From positions 1 to 6,217 of the forward strand of contig JALVEF010000002.1 of assembly GCA_027031185.1 (NCBI GenBank): 6,217 nt of DNA. The letters are read 5' to 3'. The notes beneath the pieces were generated by a model that ran no database searches, was not told the origin of the DNA, and saw only the letters and a program-made list of their open reading frames with translations. Source of the stretch: Saprospiraceae bacterium. GTDB lineage: Bacteria > Bacteroidota > Bacteroidia > Chitinophagales > Saprospiraceae. Positions 1 to 5,300 of this stretch are shown here, in pieces. Every line of letters starts with the position of its first letter. Within the stretch, counting starts at the first letter, position 1. The translations under genes were made by a program, and so were the position numbers.

Positions 1-654
1 CGGGCGGTATGCAATCGTTGGGCCAAACTATCGGAATGCGAAGGCGGCAACCTGCTGCCCACGCTCTTCGGCCTGAAAAGGATGAACGCTTACATCCAGG
101 GACAACCCGTCAAAAACTACGGTGCCGGCCGGTTCATCTTTTCCATGATGGGGCGCGCACCGGGCGGCTTCAATCGCGAATTCTATCTCAAGCAGCGAGC
201 CGCCTATCAAGACCTGAGCAAGATTGAGCCATCGGAAGCGGCCCGCATGGTGCGGGTGAGCAGACGCCTGCATAAGGAGGTGCTCATCCTGGCCAACGAC
301 GTCTTGTTTCCTGAAGGCACGCCCCTTTCGAACCGCCTGGGGGGCCAGGCCTTTTTCGATAGTTTGTTGTGCAGTGCCCCTTACGGCGGCCCTTGCCACC
401 TTCCTGACGAATACCGCCCGATGGCACACGCTACACAACAAGGCAAGCGCCTGCCACATGGTTTTGACTGTGACAACATCCCCGGATGGGAGACCACACG
501 ATGGGAAGAGCCCAACTGGACGAAGGACGGTCGTCTCAAACATTGGACCGGCGCCCGCCGGTCCAATGGGTTGGACTATCTTATCCTGTACAACTTGTAC
601 CGGCTCCACTATCTCTGGCACGGCGGGCACACCGGGAGGAAAAATAAATGGTAA
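1..654 (+). CDS. Hypothetical protein, 3' part only (5' end outside window)
   Basis: The frame is open from base 1 to a TAA at 652-654, giving 217 residues of the C-terminal part. The first internal Met is at 82, but the reading continues upstream without a stop, so I treat this as a gene truncated by the window edge. I do not recognise the family. The visible part is soluble-looking, with no membrane segment, and is rich in aromatic, Arg and Gly residues. Recognisable stretches are LANDVLFPEGTPLSNRLGG, a Cys/Pro/Gly-rich loop (LCSAPYGGPCHLPDEYRP) and a C-terminal SNGLDYLILYNLYRLHYLW, which reads like the conserved end of a folded domain. The last residues (GHTGRKNKW) are basic, and the stop codon lies inside the repeat GTAACTGTTT at 651-660. 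The natural C-terminus may therefore have been altered by insertion of a mobile element. That it is a real gene is likely from the length and codon-like composition; its function is unknown. Confidence 0.7.
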   Translation, partial: RAVCNRWAKLSECEGGNLLPTLFGLKRMNAYIQGQPVKNYGAGRFIFSMMGRAPGGFNREFYLKQRAAYQDLSKIEPSEAARMVRVSRRLHKEVLILANDVLFPEGTPLSNRLGGQAFFDSLLCSAPYGGPCHLPDEYRPMAHATQQGKRLPHGFDCDNIPGWETTRWEEPNWTKDGRLKHWTGARRSNGLDYLILYNLYRLHYLWHGGHTGRKNKW

Positions 655-756
655 CTGTTTACATTGTAACTGTTTGGGTACTCAAACAGTTACAAACCAA
701 AGACAGGCGCGAAAAGGCCATTTTAGCGCAAAAACAGCGGGTACCTAAACAGTTAC
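651..756. mobile_element. Cluster of IS-end-like inverted repeats (remnant or MITE-like, possibly IS66-type)
   Basis: The 10-mer GTAACTGTTT occurs at 651-660 and 666-675, and its reverse complement at 684-693 and 747-756. The longer form GTAACTGTTTGGGTACTC (666-683) and the reverse complement of 739-756 (GTAACTGTTTAGGTACCC) are inverted repeats differing at two of 18 positions, enclosing a 91-bp element. Read on the minus strand from 756 down to about 697, the sequence aligns over some 60 bp with the sequence starting at 6120, sharing blocks such as CTGTTTTT, TAAAAT, TTTTCG and TGTC in the same order. That is the pattern of two related transposon ends. IS66-family ends typically begin with GTAA, which makes that family the best guess. 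I see no matching 8-bp target duplication and no transposase gene here, so this is a remnant or a short non-autonomous element. Confidence 0.5.
666..693. repeat. 28-bp near-perfect palindrome centred on GTAC
   Basis: GTAACTGTTTG (666-676) is the exact reverse complement of CAAACAGTTAC (683-693). The centre GTAC (678-681) is itself palindromic, and the only non-pairing position is G677/T682, which would be a G-U wobble in RNA. It begins 12 bp after the stop of the upstream gene and could act as a 3' hairpin for that transcript. No T-tract follows, so an intrinsic terminator is not well supported. Its arms are the same sequence as the transposon-end repeat, so head-to-head end joining is an equally good explanation. 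Confidence 0.65.
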
Positions 757-857
757 TCCAAAAAAACTATACGCCAAATATATCACCTTTTCCAACAATA
801 TGCATATGGCAGGTGCGAAAAAGGTCCACAGTCCTCATCCCACGCCAGCCGTTCAAC

Positions 858-977
858 GTCCCGCACTTACCCTGATATGCCACCATTGACCTTTGGTCGC
901 TGAACCTCTCGAAACGGCATCTCGATCCTTGGCCCGTTAACCTTGGCCCTTGGACCAACAAACCGCAAGTGCGAGAC
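858..977. repeat. Inverted-repeat unit 1 (GTCCCGCACTT / AAGTGCGAGAC)
   Basis: The left arm GTCCCGCACTT (858-868) pairs with the right arm AAGTGCGAGAC (967-977) with one mismatch. The right arm is followed by CCGTTA-type sequence (976-982), as in the second unit. The sequence just before the right arm (ACCAACAAACCGCAAG) resembles that before the right arm of unit 2 (ACCAGACAAAGCAAG). The two units therefore look like diverged tandem copies. There is no coding capacity, and the size of about 120 bp is MITE-like. Confidence 0.45.
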
Positions 978-987
978 CGTTATGCCA

Positions 988-1095
988 TCCCGCACTTACT
1001 TGTCCACTGAAGCGGAGCGATATGGCGCTCATCATGCAAAAAGCGTATGGGGAAAGGGGCAAAGCCAAAACCAGACAAAGCAAGTAAGTGCGGGA
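988..1095. repeat. Inverted-repeat unit 2 with perfect 15-bp arms
   Basis: TCCCGCACTTACTTG (988-1002) is the exact reverse complement of CAAGTAAGTGCGGGA (1081-1095), enclosing a 78-bp spacer. The spacer contains a small hairpin (GAGCG at 1015-1019 with CGCTC at 1026-1030). The unit's right arm runs directly into the octamer array at 1096. A perfect 15-bp inverted repeat at this spacing is unlikely by chance and suggests a miniature mobile element or a structured RNA/DNA element. I see no clear target-site duplication. Confidence 0.6.
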
Positions 1096-1159
1096 CCGTT
1101 AATCCGCTATACCGCTAATCCGCTATACCGTTAATCCGCTATACCGTTAGACCGTTATA
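1096..1159. repeat. Tandem array: four 16-bp (eight 8-bp) units
   Basis: Four contiguous 16-bp units cover 64 bp: CCGTTAATCCGCTATA (1096-1111), CCGCTAATCCGCTATA (1112-1127), CCGTTAATCCGCTATA (1128-1143) and CCGTTAGACCGTTATA (1144-1159). Each 16-mer is itself two related octamers of the form CCGYTAWW (the seventh octamer ends GA), so the basic period is 8 bp. The array sits about 60 bp upstream of the TAnnTTTG element of the DUF3127 gene. It could be a bank of protein-binding sites or simply a slipped-strand microsatellite. There are no unique spacers, so it is not a CRISPR. Confidence 0.85.
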
Positions 1160-1165
1160 ATCCGC

Positions 1166-1192
1166 AGGGCCGGCGAAAATAAGACCGGCCTT
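1166..1192. terminator. GC-rich hairpin, weak terminator-like
   Basis: AGGGCCGG (1166-1173) pairs with CCGGCCTT (1185-1192) through a loop of about 11 nt, with one G-U pair. Only TTCT follows, so intrinsic termination is uncertain. It lies between the octamer array and the DUF3127 promoter, so it could insulate the gene from upstream transcription. A similar GGCCGG-stem hairpin follows the sigma-factor gene at 5993-6011. Confidence 0.3.
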
Positions 1193-1218
1193 CTCCGGCA
1201 AGTGTCCCCACAATTCAT

Positions 1219-1226
1219 TAGCTTTG
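1219..1226 (+). promoter_or_regulatory. Bacteroidota -7 promoter element TAGCTTTG
   Basis: TAGCTTTG matches the Bacteroidota primary-sigma -7 consensus TAnnTTTG at all fixed positions. It lies 33 nt before the ATG of the DUF3127 gene, leaving a leader of roughly 28 nt. No clear TTTG-type -33 element is seen about 20 bp upstream, so the assignment rests on the -7 box and its position. Confidence 0.45.
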
Positions 1227-1259
1227 CGTGCACTTTGCTCACCACACAATCTGAAAGCT

Positions 1260-1619
1260 ATGTCTTTTGAAGTAACCGGCAAACTACACAAGAAATACGA
1301 CACCGAAAATAAAACCGAGACCTTTCGCGCCCGCGAATTCGTCGTCGAAATCGCCCAAGGTCAATACCCCCAGTTTGTCAAGTTCCAACTGATACAAGAC
1401 CGCTGCGAGATACTGGATCCCTTCGAAGAAGGCCAGGAAATAAAGGTCTTCTTCGACTTGCGCGGCCGCGAATGGAATGGCAAGTACTTCACCAATCTCC
1501 AGGCTTGGCGCATCGAGATCGCCCAAAATGAGCAGCCCGCCATGCCAACGGTGCCGCCACCTACCGAAGCTGATGCGGTGGACCAACCGGCTGCCCCGGA
1601 AGACGACTTACCATTTTGA
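1260..1619 (+). CDS. DUF3127 family OB-fold protein with SSB-like acidic tail
   Basis: A 119-residue protein starting MSFEVTGKLHKKYDTENKT. The N-terminal 90 residues match the DUF3127 pattern: EVTGKLH, REFVVEI, the QYPQFVKFQLIQDRC stretch, the GQEIKVFFDLRGREW strand pair and FTNLQAWRIE. This is a small beta-rich domain, predicted OB-fold, typical of Bacteroidota and often annotated simply as DUF3127. After a Pro/Ala-rich linker (about residues 94-112) it ends EDDLPF, which looks like the acidic C-terminal tip (DDIPF type) that single-stranded DNA-binding proteins use to recruit partners. Binding to single-stranded nucleic acid is therefore an attractive inference but unproven. The in-frame TTG at 1224 would overlap the TAGCTTTG promoter box, so the ATG at 1260 is preferred; it also matches the usual family start. 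No strong Shine-Dalgarno is present. The next gene begins 41 bp downstream on the same strand. Confidence 0.9.
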   Translation: MSFEVTGKLHKKYDTENKTETFRAREFVVEIAQGQYPQFVKFQLIQDRCEILDPFEEGQEIKVFFDLRGREWNGKYFTNLQAWRIEIAQNEQPAMPTVPPPTEADAVDQPAAPEDDLPF

Positions 1620-1660
1620 TCGCCGCGTAATATCCGCGCCGCACAATCGTTTGGGAGACG

Positions 1661-2209
1661 ATGAAACGACTGCTCGCAATCTCGCTGGTGCTATGGCCCC
1701 TGTGCACAGCCACCGCCCAACTCCGGCTCACCGGCCTGAGCACCGTCTGGGGCGACTCCTTCGCGGAATGGACCATCTATACCGATGACGAAGACACCAC
1801 CGGTGAGCTCAAACAGCGCTGGCCCCTCGAAAACGACTGGACCGAATGGGTCTTTTCCATTGGCGATGACATCGGATACATCAAAATGAAGTGGAAAGAC
1901 GACCCCAACCAATGGGAATTGCGCTGCAAAGGCCAGACCATCACCATCCGCACCGTCTGGAAAAACGACCCCACACGCTGGCGCATCACCGACAACAACA
2001 TCAGCCTGACCATGGTCAGCCACTGGCGCAACCTGCCCTACGAATGGAAATTGCAGGAAAAGCGCTGGGGAAAATTTGAAGTCTTGATGACCGAAGAGCC
2101 GGACCCGCGCGACTGGGATGTCCTGGATGACCTGTCCGATCAAATCTCCATGCCCATGAAGATGGCCATGCTCTTCATCACCGTCTATCATTCCACGCCC
2201 AAATGGTAG
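1661..2209 (+). CDS. Secreted tryptophan-repeat protein of unknown function
   Basis: A 182-residue protein with an N-terminal signal peptide: MKRLL, then a hydrophobic core to about residue 14, with a likely cleavage site after ATA-19. Cys15 is preceded by WPL, which is not a good lipobox. The mature part is built of tandem repeats of about 22 residues carrying the motif W-x(6)-W. W30/W37, W78/W85, W100/W107 and W122/W129 have it exactly, and W54-W63 and 144-152 are degenerate copies. The clearest are WKDDPNQW, WKNDPTRW and WRNLPYEW, each followed by an alternating beta-strand-like stretch. There are 15 Trp in 182 residues. The last segment (SMPMKMAMLFITVYHSTPKW, about 163-182) is a distinct, more hydrophobic C-terminus that I recall as conserved in uncharacterised Bacteroidota proteins. 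A periplasmic or surface beta-sheet protein is likely. It lies 41 bp after the DUF3127 gene and may be co-transcribed with it. It is convergent with the ABC-F gene, 8 bp between stops. Confidence 0.8.
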   Translation: MKRLLAISLVLWPLCTATAQLRLTGLSTVWGDSFAEWTIYTDDEDTTGELKQRWPLENDWTEWVFSIGDDIGYIKMKWKDDPNQWELRCKGQTITIRTVWKNDPTRWRITDNNISLTMVSHWRNLPYEWKLQEKRWGKFEVLMTEEPDPRDWDVLDDLSDQISMPMKMAMLFITVYHSTPKW

Positions 2210-2217
2210 GCGGAAAA

Positions 2218-4059
2218 TCAGGCCTCCTGCAGAGCAATCCACTCCGACTCTTTCTCCCCTATCTTTGCCGCCAATGACTCCAGCTCGGCAGCCAATGCCG
2301 CCAGTTCGTCCGGTGACAAGCCCGGCGCATACATCTGCTCCTCCAACTCCCGGCGCTGCGCATAGAGCCGCTCGATTTCCCGCTCCAGGTTCTTGAGTCG
2401 CTTCTGCTGTTCATAAGACAGCCCGCTTTCCTTTACCGGCCGCTTTGTCGTCCCCGCTTGGTTTGGCTTGGCCTCCCGGTCGCGAAGGCTGCGATATTCG
2501 GCATAGGTGCCGTTGAAGTCACGGATGCGCCCGTCGCCTTCGAAGACAAACAGATGGTCCACGATCTTGTCCATAAAGTACCGGTCATGGGTCACTACCA
2601 GTACACAACCCGGAAAGTGGAGCAGAAATTCCTCCAAAACGTTCAGCGTGATGAGATCCAGGTCATTGGTCGGCTCGTCCAGAATGAGAAAGTTGGGATT
2701 TTGCATCAAGACCGTCAATAGATACAAGCGGCGGCGCTCGCCGCCGCTGAGCTGCGAGACATATACTTGCTGCTGCTTGCGCGAAAACATAAAGCGCTCC
2801 AACAATTGCTCTGCCGACAAGTCCCTGCCATTCTGCATCGGGATATAGTCGGCAATGTCTCGAACCACATCCACCACGCGCTTGTCTGTATCCAAACGCA
2901 AACCATCCTGGTCATAAAATCCAAACTTGGTGTTGAGTCCGACAACGACTTTGCCGGCATCCGGCCTGAGCTGTTGGGTAAGCAATTTGATAAAAGTGGT
3001 TTTGCCCACGCCGTTGGGTCCGACGATGCCGACCTTTTCTCCCTTTTTGAATTTGTAAAAGAAGTCCTCGACGATTACCTTGTCACCAAAGCGCTTGGTG
3101 ATGTAATGCGCTTCCAATATTTTGGAACCGAGCCGTTCCGTTTTGACAGATATTTTCAGATCGACGGGATCCTTCCTCAGCACCGTCTTTTCTTTCAGCT
3201 CCTTAAAGCTATCCACCCGCGCCTTGGCCTTGGTGCCGCGTGCCTTCGGCTGGCGGCGCACCCATTCCAGCTCCTTTTTCAGCAACTTGCGGTTGCGGTA
3301 CAACTGCGCCTCCTGCACCTGCTCACGGGTAAGCTTGTTTTGAAGATAGACCGAATACCCGCCGCGATGCTTGTAGAGTTTGCCGTCTTCCAGTTCCAGT
3401 ATTTGATTGCAGATATTGTCCAGAAAATAGCGGTCGTGCGTGACGAGCAACAAGGTCAGATTGGGCGAGGACAGATACGTTTCCAGCCATTCGATCATCT
3501 CGATGTCCAGGTGGTTGGTCGGCTCATCCAATATCAGAAAATCCGCATCCTGTGCCAGTATGTTGGCCAGGGCCACGCGCTTGCGCTGCCCGCCCGACAG
3601 CGACTCCAGCGGCGCATCCGGGTTCGTCAAGTTCAGCTTGAAGAGCACCTCATGCACGCGACTCTCCACATCCCAGGCCTTGAGCGCATCCATTTGTGCG
3701 GTGGCCGCTTCCAGTATCTCCGTATCTTCCGTATGCTGCAAGGCCCGGAGATATGCGCGGACGGCCGCCAATTCCGGTGTATCGCCCGCCATGGCCGCAT
3801 CCAAAACCGTCATCCCCGGGGCAAATACCGGATCTTGCTTGAGAATAGCCGTCCGGATTTCTTTGCTGATCGTGAGCTTGGCATTGGGCCCTTCCGACCG
3901 CTCCTCGCCGGACAGAATGCGAAACAGCGACGTCTTGCCCGCTCCGTTGCGCGCGATCAAGCCCACCTTTTGCCCCTTGGTGATGATAAAATTCAGGTCT
4001 TCAAACAGTACCTTTTCCCCGTAGGTCTTGGTGATATGCGTGGCTTCGAGATAGATCAT
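2218..4059 (-). CDS. uup: ABC-F family ATPase, Uup-like
   Basis: A 613-residue soluble protein with two ABC ATPase domains and no membrane segments, as in ABC-F proteins, which act on the ribosome (or, for Uup, also in DNA-related roles) rather than in transport. Domain 1 has Walker A ARNGAGKT (36-43), signature LSGGQ (154-158), Walker B LILDEP (175-180) and switch His208. Domain 2 has GPNGVGKT (347-354), LSGGE (437-441), LILDEP (458-463) and His491. The inter-domain linker (about 240-315), which in this family contacts the P-site tRNA, is basic, with EWVRRQPKARGTKAKARV resembling the Uup linker. A C-terminal charged coiled coil (about 546-613) also fits Uup. The first Walker A Gly is Ala. 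The ATG at 4059 starts at MIYLEATHITKTYGEK, the usual family beginning; the longer frame to 4119 adds 20 residues that look non-native. A TATCTTTG box lies only 7 nt before the ATG. The specific ABC-F subfamily is likely but not certain. Confidence 0.93.
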   Translation of the reverse strand: MIYLEATHITKTYGEKVLFEDLNFIITKGQKVGLIARNGAGKTSLFRILSGEERSEGPNAKLTISKEIRTAILKQDPVFAPGMTVLDAAMAGDTPELAAVRAYLRALQHTEDTEILEAATAQMDALKAWDVESRVHEVLFKLNLTNPDAPLESLSGGQRKRVALANILAQDADFLILDEPTNHLDIEMIEWLETYLSSPNLTLLLVTHDRYFLDNICNQILELEDGKLYKHRGGYSVYLQNKLTREQVQEAQLYRNRKLLKKELEWVRRQPKARGTKAKARVDSFKELKEKTVLRKDPVDLKISVKTERLGSKILEAHYITKRFGDKVIVEDFFYKFKKGEKVGIVGPNGVGKTTFIKLLTQQLRPDAGKVVVGLNTKFGFYDQDGLRLDTDKRVVDVVRDIADYIPMQNGRDLSAEQLLERFMFSRKQQQVYVSQLSGGERRRLYLLTVLMQNPNFLILDEPTNDLDLITLNVLEEFLLHFPGCVLVVTHDRYFMDKIVDHLFVFEGDGRIRDFNGTYAEYRSLRDREAKPNQAGTTKRPVKESGLSYEQQKRLKNLEREIERLYAQRRELEEQMYAPGLSPDELAALAAELESLAAKIGEKESEWIALQEA

Positions 4060-4066
4060 GGCCGTG

Positions 4067-4074
4067 CAAAGATA
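4067..4074 (-). promoter_or_regulatory. Bacteroidota -7 element TATCTTTG for the ABC-F gene
   Basis: On the minus strand TATCTTTG matches TAnnTTTG at all fixed positions and is followed by CACGGCC and then the ATG at 4059. With transcription starting a few bases after the box, the leader would be about 0-4 nt, so the mRNA would be leaderless or nearly so. No convincing -33 TTTG is visible. The exact match close to a confident start codon supports the call. Confidence 0.5.
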
Positions 4075-4181
4075 GTACAATTGACCCAGGGCCGCCGGGC
4101 ATCGGTGGCCACCGTCCACAGGATTGAAAAAAACTTAATACATTGGCGCCGGTAGGACCAAACCATTGTAACCACCGGACA

Positions 4182-5300
4182 TTGCAAGTACTTCTCTACA
4201 TCGCCTTTATCGTTGTCACCATCATCCAGTTGTATTATTGGCTGTACAGCTTTGCGCCCGTCGCGTTCAGAAAAAGGGAAAAAGATTTCCCCCTGGCGGG
4301 GGATCGGTTGGCACCGGTATCCGTAGTGATCTGCGCCAAAAATGAAGCCCGGCGACTGAGGCACAATTTACCCGGCATTTTATCGCAAGACTATCCCGAC
4401 TACGAGGTCCTGGTGGTCAGCGACCACTCTACCGATGACAGTGCCGCCGTCCTGGCTACACTCCGGCAGAAGTATCCCCGGCTCAAATACTGGGACTGGC
4501 AAGATCCGGAGACTGACCGGCCCGGCAAGAAAGCCGCGCTCGCCTTTGGGATCCGGCAGGCCCGCCATGACTGGGTCTTGCTGACCGACGCCGACTGCAG
4601 GCCCGTTTCCTCCAAATGGATTGCCGCCATGTGGATGGCGGCATCCGGGGGCAAGTCCATCGGATTGGGCTACGCGCCGTATTCCTACCGTCCGGGCCTG
4701 CTCAATGCCCTCATCCGCCATGAGACCATCATCACGGCACTCCTTTACTTATCGGCGGCGCGCCGGGGACGGCCTTACATGGGCGTGGGCCGCAATCTGT
4801 TGTACCGCAAGCAATTGTTCTTCCGCGCCGGTGGCTTCGCCGGCCACCGCCATATCGCCTCAGGCGACGACGACCTGTTTATCCATCAGGTGGCTACCAA
4901 AGACAATACCGCTATTGTGGACATCCCCGAAGCCCTGGTGTATTCCGAACCCAAAACCACCATCAAATCCTGGCTTCGTCAAAAGCGCAGACACATAAGC
5001 ACTGGAAGTAAATATGATACATACACCCAATTTAGGTTATTTTTATTTGCTTTCTCCCATTTCTCCCACCTTTTTTTAGGCGTTTTGCTACTGATACTCG
5101 GATTTGGCACGGTTGTTGCTTGGTGTGGGTTGACCGTTAGAATATTAGCGGTCGGCGTAATATGTGCCCGGCAGCGGAAAAAGTTCCGGGAAGCACAGGA
5201 AGCCTGGTACCGTGTGGTACTTGCCGAGCTTTTCTACCCGCTTTACTACCTGCTTCTGGCACCGAGTCTATTCAGTACCAAAACGCAACCATGGAAGTAA
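4182..5300 (+). CDS. Membrane-anchored family 2 glycosyltransferase
   Basis: A 372-residue GT-A fold glycosyltransferase that would transfer a sugar from a nucleotide donor to a lipid or glycan acceptor at the cytoplasmic membrane. An N-terminal membrane anchor (about 3-25) precedes the catalytic domain. That domain has VVICAKNEA (48-56), the LVVSDHSTDDS nucleotide-binding region (77-87), the metal-binding DAD (136-138), SGDDDLF (227-233, catalytic Asp region) and WLRQKRRHIST (264-274), a variant of the Q-x-x-R-W motif with His in place of Trp. Hydrophobic segments at about 286-312, 316-328 and 348-362 form a C-terminal membrane part, coded by a locally AT-rich stretch (about 35% GC over 5001-5100). 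There is no in-frame ATG in the N-terminal region. TTG at 4182 (MQVLLYIAFIVV) puts the membrane anchor first as in relatives, while TTG at 4143 would add 13 residues. The 3' end overlaps the sigma-factor start by 10 bp, suggesting an operon. Donor and acceptor cannot be deduced. Confidence 0.9.
   Translation: MQVLLYIAFIVVTIIQLYYWLYSFAPVAFRKREKDFPLAGDRLAPVSVVICAKNEARRLRHNLPGILSQDYPDYEVLVVSDHSTDDSAAVLATLRQKYPRLKYWDWQDPETDRPGKKAALAFGIRQARHDWVLLTDADCRPVSSKWIAAMWMAASGGKSIGLGYAPYSYRPGLLNALIRHETIITALLYLSAARRGRPYMGVGRNLLYRKQLFFRAGGFAGHRHIASGDDDLFIHQVATKDNTAIVDIPEALVYSEPKTTIKSWLRQKRRHISTGSKYDTYTQFRLFLFAFSHFSHLFLGVLLLILGFGTVVAWCGLTVRILAVGVICARQRKKFREAQEAWYRVVLAELFYPLYYLLLAPSLFSTKTQPWK

Larger units (their letters stand above)
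757..1218. other. Gene-free, repeat-rich intergenic region
   Basis: No open frame here looks like a protein: the short frames on both strands are under 80 codons and run through repeated DNA. The region holds two inverted-repeat units based on GTAAGTGCGGGA, a 16-bp tandem array, and a 14-bp local duplication at 927-954 (CCTTGGCCC at 927-935 and again at 941-949). It also has small palindromes such as GACCTTTGGTC (888-898) and GAGCG/CGCTC (1015-1019 with 1026-1030), and a GC hairpin near 1166-1192. It lies between the transposon-end cluster and the DUF3127 promoter. I cannot assign a function to it as a whole. Confidence 0.6.

Noticed and set aside
36..43. Walker A variant (Ala for the first Gly) in the ABC-F protein as a sign of inactivity (protein residues 36-43)
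   Set aside because: The essential GAGKT residues are intact and this position tolerates substitution; everything else in the ATPase site is complete.
28..630. 200-codon open frame on the minus strand opposite the first gene
   Set aside because: It mirrors the plus-strand frame, which is open to the window edge and has better-looking protein composition; GC-rich coding DNA commonly gives such shadows. Not fully excluded, since neither strand has a recognised domain.
943..1134. Small open frame across the repeat region
   Set aside because: It runs through the inverted-repeat unit and octamer array, and its C-terminal half is just translated repeats.
1096..1159. Tandem repeats as a CRISPR array
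   Set aside because: Units are 8/16 bp, contiguous and without unique spacers, and no cas genes are nearby.
2767..4155. Long open frame on the plus strand opposite the ABC-F gene
   Set aside because: It is antisense to a confidently identified ABC-F gene with all Walker and signature motifs; the plus-strand product has no recognisable domain.
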